A DNA stretch of 64,000 nucleotides from Ancylobacter sp. SL191 (GTDB lineage Bacteria; Pseudomonadota; Alphaproteobacteria; Rhizobiales; Xanthobacteraceae), in assembly GCF_026625645.1 (NCBI RefSeq), contig NZ_CP113056.1:2393001-2457000 (forward strand). The letters are read 5' to 3'. The notes under the pieces are model-generated. The model ran no database searches. It was given only the letters and a program-made list of their open reading frames with translations, and was not told the DNA's origin. Position 1 is the stretch's first letter; each line of letters begins with the position of its first letter. Both the position numbers and the translations under genes were made by a program. This document shows, piece after piece, positions 23,428-36,034 of the stretch.

Positions 23428-23850
23428 ATGATCGTGGCCGGCGTCGGCAGCCGTCGCGGCGTGACGGCCGAGGAAGTGTGCGCCGCCGTGCGTGGCGCGA
23501 TGGAGCGCCATGACGTGAAGCTGTGCGACATCGCGCTCATGGCCACCCCGGCGCTGAAGGGCGGCGAGGCCGGCATCATGAAGGCCGCGCTCGACATGGG
23601 GCTTCTGCTGGTGATGGTGCCGCAGTCGCAGCTGGAGGCCGCCGGCAAGCGCGTGCTGACCCATTCCGAGCGCGTGGTGGCGCTGATGGGCGTGCCCTCG
23701 GTGGCGGAGGCGGCCGCGCTCGCCGTGGCCGGGCGGCGCTCGACGCTGATCGGCCCGCGCTTCGTGCTCGGCGCCGTCACCTGCGCGCTGGCGCGCGAGG
23801 CGGAAAAGGGCGTGCCCGCCGCAGAGCCGAGGGAGGCGGAAACGCCGTGA
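23428..23850 (+). CDS. cobE: Cobalamin biosynthesis protein CobE
   Basis: This 140-residue single-domain protein resembles CobE and the C-terminal domain of CbiG. Visible motifs are [17 protein letters not shown], a central [19 protein letters not shown], and [18 protein letters not shown] sequence followed by [16 protein letters not shown]. CobE is thought to bind or pass on precorrin intermediates, but its exact role is not settled. It has a GAGGA site before the ATG and overlaps cobM by four bases. Confidence 0.92.
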   Translation: MIVAGVGSRRGVTAEEVCAAVRGAMERHDVKLCDIALMATPALKGGEAGIMKAALDMGLLLVMVPQSQLEAAGKRVLTHSERVVALMGVPSVAEAAALAVAGRRSTLIGPRFVLGAVTCALAREAEKGVPAAEPREAETP

Positions 23851-24605
23851 CCGTGCATTTCATCGGCGCCGGCCCCGGCGCGGCGGACCTGATGACCCTG
23901 CGCGGGCGCGATCTCATCGCCCGCTGCCCGGTGTGCCTCTATGCCGGCTCCATCGTGCCGCCGGAGGTGCTCGGCTGGTGCCCGCCGGGTGCCCGCATCG
24001 TCGATACGGCGCCGCTGTCGCTGGACGAGATCGAAGCCGAGTTCCTCGCGGCGACGGCGGCGGGGCAGGATGTGGCGCGCCTGCAATCGGGCGACCTGTC
24101 GATCTATTCGGCGGTGGCCGAACAGATCCGCCGGCTGGAGCGAGCGGGCATTGCCTATACGCTGACGCCCGGCGTGCCGGCCTTCGCCGCAGTCAGCGCG
24201 GTGCTCGGGCGTGAGCTGACCGTGCCCGGCGTGGCGCAGAGCCTCGTCATTACCCGCGTGTCCGGCCGCGCCTCGGCCATGCCGGAGGGCGAGAGGCTCG
24301 CCGCCTTCGGCGCGACGGGGGCGACGCTCGCCATCCACCTCGCCATTCACGCGCTCGATCAGGTGGTGGCGGAGCTGACGCCGCTCTATGGCGCGGATTG
24401 TCCCGTCGCCGTGGTGGTGGAGGCGACACGCCCCACCGAGCGGGTGATCGCCGGCACGCTGGCTGATATTCGCGAGCGTGTGGCGACCGAACCGGTGGAG
24501 CGTACCGCGCTCATCATGGTCGGCCGAGCGCTGGCGGCGGAGGCGTTCCGCGAAAGCGCGCTCTATGACGCCACCTATCAGCGCCGTTTCCGGGGGCGGG
24601 AATGA
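23847..24605 (+). CDS. cobM: Precorrin-4 C11-methyltransferase CobM
   Basis: This 252-residue tetrapyrrole methylase has [20 protein letters not shown] at the start, [54 protein letters not shown] and [18 protein letters not shown]. This combination is diagnostic of CobM/CbiF. The GTG start overlaps the cobE stop (GTGA). The longer frame beginning at 23523 lies within cobE and is a shadow. A family A repeat follows before cobB. Confidence 0.96.
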   Translation: MTVHFIGAGPGAADLMTLRGRDLIARCPVCLYAGSIVPPEVLGWCPPGARIVDTAPLSLDEIEAEFLAATAAGQDVARLQSGDLSIYSAVAEQIRRLERAGIAYTLTPGVPAFAAVSAVLGRELTVPGVAQSLVITRVSGRASAMPEGERLAAFGATGATLAIHLAIHALDQVVAELTPLYGADCPVAVVVEATRPTERVIAGTLADIRERVATEPVERTALIMVGRALAAEAFRESALYDATYQRRFRGRE

Positions 24606-24621
24606 GGATGCACCGCATGGT

Positions 24622-24717
24622 CGTCATCCCCGGGCTTGGCCCGGGGATCCACGACGTCGCCGTTGCCCGCGCGCACAGAAAAGTCGTGGATGGCTGGACC
24701 AAACCCGGCCATGACGG
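24622..24717. repeat. Palindromic repeat, family A, reversed copy
   Basis: A 96-base element between cobM and cobB in the opposite orientation to the others. The CCCCGGGCTTGGCCCGGGG hairpin comes first and the GGC(T/C)GG half second. It starts CGTCATCCCCGGG and ends CCCGGCCATGACGG. Confidence 0.88.
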
Positions 24718-24750
24718 TGCTCGGGTTGCCGCTCCCCGGGGAGCCGCCGC

Positions 24751-26067
24751 ATGACCGCGCGAGGCTTTATCATCGCTGCGCCCCGCTCCGGCTCGGGCAA
24801 GACCACGGTGACGCTCGGTCTCATCACCGCGCTGGCGCGGCGGGGATTTCGCGTGCGGGCGGCGAAGTCGGGGCCGGACTATATCGACCCAGCCTTCCAC
24901 GCGGCGGCGAGCGGCGCGCCGGGGCTCAATCTCGACAGCTTCGCCATGTCGCCCGCGCTCATCGCCGCGCTGGCTGGCGAAGCGGCGGGGGCAGCCGATC
25001 TGCTGGTCATCGAGGCGTCGATGGGCCTGTTCGACGGCATTGTCGGCGAGGCCGGGCGTACCGGGGCGGCGGCGGACCTCGCGGCCTGGCTCGGCCTGCC
25101 GGTGGTGCTCGTGATGGACATTTCCGGCCAGTCGCAATCGGCGGCGGCGGTGGCGCGCGGCTTTGCCCTGCACGATCCCGCGGTGCGGATCGCCGGCGTC
25201 ATCCTCAACAAGGTGGCGAGCGAACGGCACCGCGTGCAGGCGAGCGACGCCATTGCCGCGACCGGCCTTGCCGTGCTCGGCGCCCTGCCGCGCGACGCGG
25301 CGATGGGACTGCCGGAGCGGCACCTGGGTCTTGTACAGGCGGTGGAGCATGAGGGGCTCGAGGCCCATCTCGACCGGCTGGCGGCGGCGGCGGAGGCGCA
25401 TGTCGATCTCGACGCGCTGGTGGCGCTGGCCGTGACGCCCGCTCTTGCCGACCTCACCCATAATTCCCCGGCGGTGCCGCCGCCCGGCCAGCGCATCGCG
25501 CTCGCGCGGGACGTCGCCTTCTCCTTCGCCTATGAGCATCTGGTCGCCGGCTGGCGCGGCGCCGGGGCGGAGATCCTGCCCTTCTCGCCGCTCGCCGACG
25601 AGGCGCCGGACGAAAGTTGCGACGCGGTGTGGCTACCCGGCGGCTACCCGGAGCTGCATTCCGGGCGCCTCGCCGGTGCGACGCGATTCCTTGAGGGGGT
25701 GCGCGCGGTCGCGAAGGACAGGCCGGTGCATGGCGAGTGCGGGGGCTTCATGGTGCTGGGCGAGGCGCTGGAGGATGCCGAGGGCGGGGTTCACCCGATG
25801 CTCGGCCTGCTCGGCCACGCCACCAGCTTTGCCAAGCGCCGGCTCAATCTCGGCTACCGCCGCGCGGTGACACGCGCGCCCTCCGCGCTCGGTCCCGCCG
25901 GCACGGCATTTCGCGGGCACGAGTTCCATTATGCCAGCGTCACACAGCCGGGCGACGATGCGGCGCTGGTTGATCTGGCGGATGGTCAGGGTAAACCGCT
26001 CGGGCCCGGCGGCAGCCGGCGCGGGCGGGTATCGGGCACCTTCTTCCATGTCATCGCCACGGAGTGA
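24751..26067 (+). CDS. cobB: Hydrogenobyrinic acid a,c-diamide synthase CobB
   Basis: This 438-residue CobB/CbiA enzyme amidates carboxylates a and c using glutamine and ATP. The N-terminal domain has the P-loop FIIAAPRSGSGKTTVTLGL and AAKSGPDYIDPAFH, with LVIEASMGLFDGIVGEAGRT. The C-terminal amidotransferase domain has VWLPGGYPELH, the nucleophile Cys in HGECGGFMVLGEALED, and FRGHEFHYA. GGGGAG precedes the ATG. It is the last biosynthetic gene of the riboswitch-led series and is followed three bases later by a DUF423-like gene. Confidence 0.96.
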   Translation: MTARGFIIAAPRSGSGKTTVTLGLITALARRGFRVRAAKSGPDYIDPAFHAAASGAPGLNLDSFAMSPALIAALAGEAAGAADLLVIEASMGLFDGIVGEAGRTGAAADLAAWLGLPVVLVMDISGQSQSAAAVARGFALHDPAVRIAGVILNKVASERHRVQASDAIAATGLAVLGALPRDAAMGLPERHLGLVQAVEHEGLEAHLDRLAAAAEAHVDLDALVALAVTPALADLTHNSPAVPPPGQRIALARDVAFSFAYEHLVAGWRGAGAEILPFSPLADEAPDESCDAVWLPGGYPELHSGRLAGATRFLEGVRAVAKDRPVHGECGGFMVLGEALEDAEGGVHPMLGLLGHATSFAKRRLNLGYRRAVTRAPSALGPAGTAFRGHEFHYASVTQPGDDAALVDLADGQGKPLGPGGSRRGRVSGTFFHVIATE

Positions 26068-26070
26068 GCC

Positions 26071-26448
26071 ATGAATCTGTTTCGCCGCCTGATCGTCCTC
26101 CTCGCCGGCCTGATGGGCGCGGCGGGCGTGGCCGCGGCTGCGGCCGGGGCTCACATGAACCCCGATCCGAACCTCGCCACGGCCGCCAACTTCCTCATGC
26201 TGGGTGCCGCAGGGGCGGTCGGTGTGGTCGCTCTGGCGGCAGCGCGCGGCCCGCGCTTTGCCATCGCCGATGCGGGGGCGGGGCTGGTCGCTCTCGGGAC
26301 GCTGCTGTTCGGCAGTGCGCTGGCGGTGCGAGCGCTCTGGAATATCGCGATTTTTCCTATGGCTGCCCCCACTGGCGGGACTATGCTGATCGCCGGATGG
26401 GTCGTCGTTGCCCTGGCTGCTTTCCAGCGTGGTGATCGCGCCGGTTGA
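26071..26448 (+). CDS. DUF423-like small membrane protein
   Basis: This 125-residue protein has four predicted transmembrane helices (about 7-27, 40-60, 68-88 and 100-120). The final segment APTGGTMLIAGWVVVALAAF matches the P-x-GG-x-x-x-x-x-GW signature at the end of DUF423/YgdD proteins, and GAAGVAAAAAGAH near the N-terminus fits the family G-A-x-G-A-H region. Function is unknown. It begins three bases after cobB, so it is probably co-transcribed. Nothing in it suggests a role in B12 synthesis. Confidence 0.75.
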   Translation: MNLFRRLIVLLAGLMGAAGVAAAAAGAHMNPDPNLATAANFLMLGAAGAVGVVALAAARGPRFAIADAGAGLVALGTLLFGSALAVRALWNIAIFPMAAPTGGTMLIAGWVVVALAAFQRGDRAG

Positions 26449-26533
26449 GTTGGCCAAAAGGTTGCATGAAGTCGGGCGGCCCCGCGTGCTGGTTCAGCCG
26501 GGCGCGGAAGGCCGGAATGGGAGCATAAGCTCG

Positions 26534-29038
<2,505 letters not shown>

Positions 29039-29068
29039 GGGCGGCAAACCGGCTCATGATCTGCGAGG

Positions 29069-29106
29069 AAGACCGTCCGGCACCCGCCGGGCGGTCTTTC
29101 TTTTTG
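29069..29106 (+). terminator. Rho-independent terminator after glgP
   Basis: Stem AAGACCGTCCGGC (29069-29081), loop ACCC, GCCGGGCGGTCTT (29086-29098), then TTCTTTTT. It has 13-base arms with one wobble pair. It separates glgP from glgB. Confidence 0.92.
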
Positions 29107-29233
29107 CGCTGACGTAGCGGCAGTAACCTTCTGCGCAGGTATCGCACAACGGATTGTGGACTTTCACGCAGCGGTAAAGGAACCTTCATGGCGGTCGGGT
29201 CTTGATGGTTCGAATCCGGCTGAGGAGACGTGG

Positions 29234-31501
29234 GTGACGATGTTTGCGTGGCAGGCCCCCGACGAGGAAGTCGACGCTCTCGTCGCCGGCCGCCATCCCG
29301 ATCCCTTCGGTCTTCTGGGACCGCATGAGACGCCCCACGGGCTGGTCATCCGCGCCTTTGTGCCGGATGCGACCGAGCTTGCGGCGACCGAGGCGGACGG
29401 TACGGCCTTTCTCGATCTCACCTGTCGGAACCCCGCCGGCTTCTTCGAGGGGCTTGTGGCCAAGCGCCCCGCCTGGGCGCGCTACTGCCTCCACGCCCGT
29501 AATGAAGGCGGCGACTGGCGCTTCGACGATCCCTATTCCTTCGGCCCGGTGCTCGGCCCCATGGACGACCATCTGCTGGTCGAGGGCACGCACCGCGCGC
29601 TTTATGAGCGGCTCGGCGCGCACCCCACGACGCATGAAGGCGTCGAGGGCGTGCGCTTCGCTGTCTGGGCGCCGAACGCCACGCGCGTCTCCGTGGTCGG
29701 CGATTTCAACCGCTGGGACGGGCGCCGCCACCAGATGCGCAAGCGCGTCGATAGCGGCCTGTGGGAGATCTTCGCGCCGGGCGTCGGCGAGGGGACCATC
29801 TACAAATACGAGATCGTCTCCGCCGATGGCCGGCTGCTGCCGCTGAAGGCGGACCCGTTCGGTTTTCGCGGCGAGTTGCGGCCGAACACTGGCTCCGTGG
29901 TCGCGCGCACCGACAATTTCGAGTGGCATGACGAGGCCCACATCGCTGCCCGCGCCTCGGGCGAGGCCCGGCGCAAGCCGATGTCGATCTATGAGGTGCA
30001 TCTGGGCTCCTGGCGGCACGGCGAGGGCGACCGCTGGCTGACCTATGACGAGCTGGCCGACCAGCTTGTCGAATATGCGAGCTGGATGGGCTTCACCCAT
30101 ATCGAGCTGCTGCCGGTCTCCGAGCACCCGCTCGACGCCTCCTGGGGCTATCAGCCGATTGGCCTGTTCGCTCCGACGAGCCGCTTTGGCGACCCGGCCG
30201 GCTTCGCCCGCTTCGTCGACCGGGCGCATCAGGCAGGGCTGTCGGTCATTCTCGACTGGGTGCCGGCGCATTTCCCGACCGACATTCACGGCCTCGCCCA
30301 TTTCGATGGCGGGCCGCTCTATGAGCATTCCGACCCGCAGCGCGGCTTTCATCCCGACTGGAATACGGCGATCTACGACTTCGGCCGGCGCGAAGTCGCC
30401 AATATGCTGATCGCCAACGCGCTGTACTGGCTCGACCGCTTCCACATCGACGGTCTGCGCGTGGATGCGGTGGCTTCGATGCTCTACCTCAATTATTCGC
30501 GCAAGGATGGCGAGTGGTCGCCGAACCCCGACGGTTCCAACGACAACAAGGACGCCGTCTCCTTCCTGCGCCGCGCCAACGAGACCATCTATGCCGAGCA
30601 TCCCGGCACGGTGGTGATCGCCGAGGAATCCACCTCATGGGCCGGCGTGTCGCAGCCGGTCTTCGCCGGCGGTCTCGGCTTCGGCTTCAAGTGGAACATG
30701 GGCTGGATGCACGACACGCTCGACTATATGGCGCTCGATCCCGTGTACCGGCCCTGGCACCACGACAAGATCACCTTCGGCTTCGTCTACGCCTTCTCGG
30801 AGAATTTCGTCCTGCCGCTGTCCCATGACGAGGTGGTGCACGGCAAAGGCACGGTGCTGAGCCGGATGCCCGGCGATGACTGGCAGAAATTCGCGACGGT
30901 GCGGGCCTATTACGGGCTGATGTGGGCCTATCCCGGCAAGAAGCTGCTGTTCATGGGCCAGGAATTCGCCCAGCGCCGCGAATGGAGCGAGGAGCGCTCG
31001 CTCGACTGGCACCTGATGGTGATGGGCCCGCATCATCGCGGCACGCAGCTCCTGGTGCGCGACCTCAACCGCATCTACTGCGAGACCCCGGCTCTGCACG
31101 CCCGCGACTGCGAGCCGGAGGGGTTCCAGTGGGTGGTGGTGGATGATTCCGCCCAGTCCGTCTTCGCCTGGCTGCGCACCGGCGGGCCGCAGGATGCGCC
31201 GGTGGTGATGGTGTCGAATTGCACGCCGGTCCCTCGTGGTCCCTACCGCATCGGGGTGCCGCGGACGGGGCGCTGGCGCGAAATACTCAACACCGACGCT
31301 GAAACCTATGGCGGTTCAGGCGTTGGTAACTGCGGCGCGGTCGAGGCGGTGGGCATACCGGCCCATGGCCAGCCCGCGAGCGTGGAAGTGACGTTGCCGC
31401 CGCTGGCAACGCTGTACCTTCAATGGGAAATCGAGCAGGCTGAGCCCGAAGCGGACGACAAGAATTCCGCACCCGCCAGCCCCGCCGGAAAGATGCACTA
31501 G
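29234..31501 (+). CDS. glgB: 1,4-alpha-glucan branching enzyme
   Basis: This 755-residue GH13 enzyme forms alpha-1,6 branches. From the N-terminus it has a first beta-sandwich domain ([12 protein letters not shown]), a CBM48 domain ([22 protein letters not shown]) and the catalytic barrel. The nucleophile is in [12 protein letters not shown], the acid/base Glu in [10 protein letters not shown] and the stabilising Asp in [16 protein letters not shown] 29234 is chosen because GAGGAGA lies six bases upstream; ATG 29240 is an alternative, and an open frame from 29156 is unsupported. glgC begins 14 bases downstream. Confidence 0.95.
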   Translation: MTMFAWQAPDEEVDALVAGRHPDPFGLLGPHETPHGLVIRAFVPDATELAATEADGTAFLDLTCRNPAGFFEGLVAKRPAWARYCLHARNEGGDWRFDDPYSFGPVLGPMDDHLLVEGTHRALYERLGAHPTTHEGVEGVRFAVWAPNATRVSVVGDFNRWDGRRHQMRKRVDSGLWEIFAPGVGEGTIYKYEIVSADGRLLPLKADPFGFRGELRPNTGSVVARTDNFEWHDEAHIAARASGEARRKPMSIYEVHLGSWRHGEGDRWLTYDELADQLVEYASWMGFTHIELLPVSEHPLDASWGYQPIGLFAPTSRFGDPAGFARFVDRAHQAGLSVILDWVPAHFPTDIHGLAHFDGGPLYEHSDPQRGFHPDWNTAIYDFGRREVANMLIANALYWLDRFHIDGLRVDAVASMLYLNYSRKDGEWSPNPDGSNDNKDAVSFLRRANETIYAEHPGTVVIAEESTSWAGVSQPVFAGGLGFGFKWNMGWMHDTLDYMALDPVYRPWHHDKITFGFVYAFSENFVLPLSHDEVVHGKGTVLSRMPGDDWQKFATVRAYYGLMWAYPGKKLLFMGQEFAQRREWSEERSLDWHLMVMGPHHRGTQLLVRDLNRIYCETPALHARDCEPEGFQWVVVDDSAQSVFAWLRTGGPQDAPVVMVSNCTPVPRGPYRIGVPRTGRWREILNTDAETYGGSGVGNCGAVEAVGIPAHGQPASVEVTLPPLATLYLQWEIEQAEPEADDKNSAPASPAGKMH

Positions 31502-31515
31502 GGAGACGACACTTC

Positions 31516-32784
31516 ATGCCAAGGCCGACGGCCCAGAACGCTCCACTCGCCCGCACGGCGATGGCCTATGTCCTCGCTGGTGGCCGGGGCAGCCGCCTGA
31601 TGGAGCTGACCGACCGCCGCGCGAAGCCTGCCGTCTATTTCGGCGGCAAGTCGCGCATCATCGATTTCGCGCTGTCCAACGCGCTGAATTCCGGGATTCG
31701 CCGGATCGGCGTCGCCACGCAATACCAGGCCCACAGCCTCATTCGGCACATGCAGCGCGGCTGGAACTTCTTCCGTCACGAGCGCAATGAGAGCTTCGAC
31801 GTGCTGCCGGCGAGCCAGCGCGTCTCGGAGACCATGTGGTATCTGGGCACGGCCGACGCGGTGTACCAGAACCTCGACATCATCGAGGCTTATGACACCC
31901 GCCACATCATCATTCTCGCCGGCGATCACGTGTACAAGCAGGACTATGAGTTCATGCTTCAGCAGCACGTCGATGCGGGGGCGGATGTCACCGTCGGCTG
32001 CCTCGAAGTGCCGCGCGAGGAGGCGAGCGCCTTCGGCGTGATGCATGTCGACGACCGCGACAACATCATCTCCTTCCTGGAAAAGCCGAAAGATCCGCCG
32101 TCGATGCCGGGCCGCCCGGACAAGGCGCTTGCCTCCATGGGCATTTATGTCTTCGAGACCAAGTTCCTGATCGACCAGCTGCGCCGCGACGCCGCCGATC
32201 CGCTCTCGACGCATGATTTCGGCAAGGATCTGATCCCCTACATCGTCAAGCACGGCAAGGCGGTGGCGCACCATTTCTCGCGCTCCTGCGTGCGCTCCGA
32301 CATGGAGACCGCACCCTATTGGCGCGATGTCGGCACGGTGGACGCCTATTGGGAGGCGAATATCGACCTCACCGGCGTCGTCCCGGAACTCGACCTCTAT
32401 GACCGCGACTGGCCGATCTGGACCTATGCGGAGATCACCCCGCCGGCGAAGTTCGTGCACGACGATGAGGGCCGGCGCGGGCAAGCGATTTCCTCGCTGG
32501 TCTCCGGCGGCTGCATCATCTCCGGCTCCTCGCTGCGCCGCGCGCTGCTGTTCACCGGCGTGCGGGTGAACTCCTACGGCACGATCGAGAACAGCGTGGT
32601 GCTGCCCTATGTCGAGATCGGCCGCTCGGCCCGGCTGAAGAATGTGGTGATCGACGCCAGCGTGCGCATTCCCGAGGGGCTCGTGGTGGGCGAGGATCCG
32701 GAACTCGATGCCAAGCGCTTCCGGCGTACCGACAAGGGAATCTGCCTCATCACCCAGCCGATGATCGACAAGCTGGGCATGTAA
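31516..32784 (+). CDS. glgC: Glucose-1-phosphate adenylyltransferase
   Basis: This 422-residue ADP-glucose pyrophosphorylase catalyses the committed step of glycogen synthesis. The nucleotide site is [23 protein letters not shown] (conserved core GGRGSRL), followed by [29 protein letters not shown] and the glucose-1-phosphate site [14 protein letters not shown]-terminal left-handed beta-helix (about 300-422, [17 protein letters not shown]) provides allostery and tetramer contacts. GGGAG lies ten bases before the ATG. It is the second gene of the glgB-C-A-X run. Confidence 0.97.
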   Translation: MPRPTAQNAPLARTAMAYVLAGGRGSRLMELTDRRAKPAVYFGGKSRIIDFALSNALNSGIRRIGVATQYQAHSLIRHMQRGWNFFRHERNESFDVLPASQRVSETMWYLGTADAVYQNLDIIEAYDTRHIIILAGDHVYKQDYEFMLQQHVDAGADVTVGCLEVPREEASAFGVMHVDDRDNIISFLEKPKDPPSMPGRPDKALASMGIYVFETKFLIDQLRRDAADPLSTHDFGKDLIPYIVKHGKAVAHHFSRSCVRSDMETAPYWRDVGTVDAYWEANIDLTGVVPELDLYDRDWPIWTYAEITPPAKFVHDDEGRRGQAISSLVSGGCIISGSSLRRALLFTGVRVNSYGTIENSVVLPYVEIGRSARLKNVVIDASVRIPEGLVVGEDPELDAKRFRRTDKGICLITQPMIDKLGM

Positions 32785-32826
32785 GGTAGCGTCTGGCGGG
32801 GGCGTCCGGCGAGGGCAGGGGAAAAC

Positions 32827-34284
32827 GTGTCGGGTCTCAAGGTTCTATCGGTCGTCTCGGAAATCTATCCGCTGGTGAAGACCGGCGGTCTCGCTGATGT
32901 CGCCGGCGCGCTGCCGGCGGCGCTCGCTCCCCACACTGTGGAGATGCGCACGCTCATCCCCGGCTATCCCGCCGTGATGGCGGCGCTGGAGACGGCGGAG
33001 CCCGTCTATCACTTCGATCATCTGTTCGGTGGTCCCGGCCGGCTGCTCGCCGCCCGCGCGGCGGGGCTCGATCTCTTCGTGATCGACGCCGCCCATCTCT
33101 ATGACCGGCCGGGCGGGCCCTATGCCGGGCCGGACGGGGTAGACTGGATCGACAATGCCCAGCGCTTCGCCGCGCTGGGCGCCGTCGCCTCGGGCATCGG
33201 CCTCGGGCTGGTGCCGGCCTTCGTGCCGGAAGTGGTGCAGGCGCATGACTGGCAGGCGGGTCTCGCGCCGGCCTATCTGCATTATTCCGGCGGTCGCCGG
33301 CCGGGCACCGTCGTCACGGTCCACAACATCGCCTTCCAGGGCAAGTTCGCGCCGGAGCTGGCGCCGACGCTCGGCTTCCCGCCGGAAGCGATGAGCATTC
33401 ACGGCATCGAATATTACGGCACGCTCGGCTATCTCAAGGCGGCGCTCAAGCTGTCGGATCGCATCACCACGGTCTCGCCGACCTATGCCGGCGAGATCCT
33501 CCAGCCGGAAGCCGGCATGGGGCTGGAAGGGCTGCTGAACGATCGCGAGCATGTGGTCCACGGTATTCTCAACGGCCTCGACGAGGCGGCGTGGAACCCG
33601 GCGGCGGACACGCTCATCCCGGCGCCCTTCGACCTCAAGCGGATCAAGGCGCGCGATGCCAATAAGGCGGCGCTGCAGGCGGCGTTCGGGCTGGAGCCGA
33701 ACCCGGAGACGCTGGTGTTCGGCGTGGTCAGCCGGCTGTCCTGGCAGAAGGGGCTGGACCTCCTGGCCGACAGCCTCGGCACCATATTGGAGCTCGGTGC
33801 GCAGCTCGTGCTGCTCGGCTCGGGCGATGCGGACCTTGCCGCGCGCTTTGCCGGCGCGGCTGCGGTCAATCCCGGCCGCATCGGTGTGCGGCTTGGCTAT
33901 GACGAGTCGGTGGCGCACCTCATCCAGGCGGGGTCCGACGCGCTGGTGGTTCCCTCGCGCTTCGAGCCCTGTGGGCTGACGCAGCTCTCGGCGCTGCGTT
34001 ATGGCGCGCTCCCCGTGGTGGCGCGCGTGGGTGGTCTGGCCGATACGGTGATCGATGTGAACGAGGTGGCGCGCACCGCCGGGGTCGGCACCGGCGTGCA
34101 GTTCTCGCCCGTGACGGTGCCGGCGCTCCAGCTCGCGCTGCGCCGGACCCATCAGCTCTGGCAGGACCAGAAGCTGTGGAAGAAGCTGCAGCGCAACGCC
34201 ATGACCACGGACGTCTCCTGGGACCGCGCCGCGCGGGACTATGCGACGCTGTTCCGCGACCTCGTGGCGGAGCGCAACGCGTGA
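32827..34284 (+). CDS. glgA: Glycogen synthase (ADP-glucose)
   Basis: This 485-residue GT5 enzyme has the ADP-glucose site [15 protein letters not shown] at about 18-32, HNIAFQGKF, the second-domain [16 protein letters not shown], and the C-terminal nucleotide-binding block [21 protein letters not shown] with the catalytic Glu. It starts at GTG 32827 after AGGGGAAAAC. Its stop overlaps the glgX start by four bases (GTGA). Confidence 0.97.
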   Translation: MSGLKVLSVVSEIYPLVKTGGLADVAGALPAALAPHTVEMRTLIPGYPAVMAALETAEPVYHFDHLFGGPGRLLAARAAGLDLFVIDAAHLYDRPGGPYAGPDGVDWIDNAQRFAALGAVASGIGLGLVPAFVPEVVQAHDWQAGLAPAYLHYSGGRRPGTVVTVHNIAFQGKFAPELAPTLGFPPEAMSIHGIEYYGTLGYLKAALKLSDRITTVSPTYAGEILQPEAGMGLEGLLNDREHVVHGILNGLDEAAWNPAADTLIPAPFDLKRIKARDANKAALQAAFGLEPNPETLVFGVVSRLSWQKGLDLLADSLGTILELGAQLVLLGSGDADLAARFAGAAAVNPGRIGVRLGYDESVAHLIQAGSDALVVPSRFEPCGLTQLSALRYGALPVVARVGGLADTVIDVNEVARTAGVGTGVQFSPVTVPALQLALRRTHQLWQDQKLWKKLQRNAMTTDVSWDRAARDYATLFRDLVAERNA

Positions 34285-35951
34285 GCGCCGGCCGCGTCTC
34301 AACGGGTCGCGCCGAACCCCTTGGTGTGACCCTCGACGCGGCCGGGGTGAATGTCGCGGTGTTCTCCGCCCATGCCGAGAGCATCGAATTCTGCCTGTTC
34401 GACGCGGATGATCGGGAGATCGCCCGCATCCCCCTGCCGGGGCGGACGGGGGATGTGTTCCACGGCCACATTGCCGGGGTGAGCGAGGGCGCGCGCTACG
34501 GCTTGCGCGCCGCCGGGCCCTGGGCGCCCGAGCGCGGGCACCGCTTCAACCCGGCGAAGCTGCTGGTCGATCCCTATGCCGTCCGGCTCGACCGGCCCTT
34601 CGCCCTGCACGCGACCCAGTTCGACGCGCGGGTGCAGGGCGCGGCGCGGGACGACGCGGATAGCGCGCCCTTCGTGCCGAAGGCCATCGTCACGCCGGAC
34701 CTGACGGCTGCCCCCTCTGTGCCGGCGTTCGGCTGGGATGGGCAGGTGATCTATGAGCTGCATGTGCGCGGCTTCACCCAGCTTAACGAGGCCGTGCCGG
34801 TGGGCCTGCGCGGCACCTTCGCCGGGCTGGCGGAGCCGGCGGCGCTCGATCATCTGGTCACGCTCGGCATCACCACGGTCGAGCTCATGCCCTCCATGGC
34901 GTGGGTGGATGAGCGCCATCTGCCCCCGCTCGGGCTGAGCAATTACTGGGGGTATAACCCGGTGGTGTTCGGCGCGCCCGACCCGCGCCTCGCGCCGGGC
35001 GGCTTCGCCGAGGTGACACAGGCAATCGCGGCACTGCATGGCGCGGGCATCAAGGTGGTGCTCGACGTGGTGCTGAACCATTCCGGCGAGAGCGACGCTT
35101 TCGGGCCCACGCTCAGCCTGCGCGGTCTCGATAACGCGACCTATTACCGGCACGCCGCGGACGATCCCGGCCGGCTGATCAACGATGCCGGCACCGGCAA
35201 CACGCTGGCGCTGGAACGCGCGCCGGTGCTGCGCCTCGCCATGGACGCGCTGCGCCGCTGGGCCGCGACCGGGCTCGACGGTTTCCGCTTCGACCTGGCC
35301 GCGACGCTCGGGCGCCGGGCGGACGGCTTCGACCCGCACGCACCCTTCCTCGCCGCCCTGCAGCAGGATCCTGTGCTGCGCGACCTCGCACTGATCGCCG
35401 AGCCCTGGGATATCGGGCCCGGCGGCTATCAGGTCGGGCAGTTCCCGCCCGGCTGGGGCGAGTGGAACGACCGGTTCCGCGACGATGTCCGCCGCTTCTG
35501 GCGCGGCGAGGCCGGCACGATCGGCGATCTGGCGACGCGGCTGGCGGGCTCAGCCGATCTGTTCGCGGCGCGCCGCCGCCCGCTCACGCGCGGCATCAAT
35601 TTCGTCACGGCCCATGATGGCTTCACGCTGGCCGACCTCGTCGCCTATGAGCGCAAGCACAATGAGGCGAATGGAGAGGACAACCGCGACGGCACGAATG
35701 ACAACCGCAGCTGGAACCACGGCATTGAGGGGCCGACCGACGACGCGGGCGTGATCGCGGCGCGCCGGCGGGATGTGCGCGGCCTGCTGGCGACGCTGCT
35801 CATGGCGCGCGGTACGCCCATGCTCACCATGGGCGACGAAGCCGGCCGCTCGCAGTCCGGCAACAACAATGCCTATGCGCAGGACAATGCGCTGACCTGG
35901 CTCGACTGGGGGGGCTGGACGCCGATCTCGCCGCCTTCACCGCGCGGCTGA
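34281..35951 (+). CDS. glgX: Glycogen debranching enzyme GlgX, frameshifted C-terminus (fused to malQ)
   Basis: This GH13 isoamylase-type debranching enzyme cleaves alpha-1,6 links of phosphorylase-trimmed glycogen. It has an N-terminal CBM48 domain (about 10-100), [20 protein letters not shown], the nucleophile in [13 protein letters not shown], acid/base Glu in LIAEPWDIG and [14 protein letters not shown]. In this frame the protein stops at 556 residues, just after ALTWLDW, whereas GlgX is usually about 650-700. The missing part ([20 protein letters not shown] and on) is encoded one frame over and runs directly into malQ. One extra G in the G7 tract at 35908-35914 would restore a single GlgX-MalQ polypeptide of about 1379 residues. 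As given, the gene lacks its C-terminal beta domain. Confidence 0.85.
   Translation: MSAGRVSTGRAEPLGVTLDAAGVNVAVFSAHAESIEFCLFDADDREIARIPLPGRTGDVFHGHIAGVSEGARYGLRAAGPWAPERGHRFNPAKLLVDPYAVRLDRPFALHATQFDARVQGAARDDADSAPFVPKAIVTPDLTAAPSVPAFGWDGQVIYELHVRGFTQLNEAVPVGLRGTFAGLAEPAALDHLVTLGITTVELMPSMAWVDERHLPPLGLSNYWGYNPVVFGAPDPRLAPGGFAEVTQAIAALHGAGIKVVLDVVLNHSGESDAFGPTLSLRGLDNATYYRHAADDPGRLINDAGTGNTLALERAPVLRLAMDALRRWAATGLDGFRFDLAATLGRRADGFDPHAPFLAALQQDPVLRDLALIAEPWDIGPGGYQVGQFPPGWGEWNDRFRDDVRRFWRGEAGTIGDLATRLAGSADLFAARRRPLTRGINFVTAHDGFTLADLVAYERKHNEANGEDNRDGTNDNRSWNHGIEGPTDDAGVIAARRRDVRGLLATLLMARGTPMLTMGDEAGRSQSGNNNAYAQDNALTWLDWGGWTPISPPSPRG
35908..35914 (+). other. G7 tract at the glgX-malQ frameshift
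   Basis: Seven consecutive G, in TGG GGG GGC TGG. Reading stays in the glgX frame and stops at 35951. Adding one G (or slipping back one base) gives TGG GGG GGG CTG GAC, which joins the downstream open frame that encodes the GlgX C-terminus and MalQ. It could be a sequencing or assembly error, a real mutation, a slippage-prone phase switch or programmed frameshifting; the sequence alone cannot decide. Confidence 0.8.
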
Positions 35952-36034
35952 TCGAGCTGCGCCGGTCCCACCGCGCACTCCAGCTCGACGCGCCGCTGAC
36001 CGGGCGCCCGCTCGACGCCAGCGGCATCGCCGAT

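Noticed and set aside
30..24717. CRISPR array
   Set aside because: The repeated units are palindromic, scattered over tens of kilobases and not regularly spaced, and no cas genes are present.
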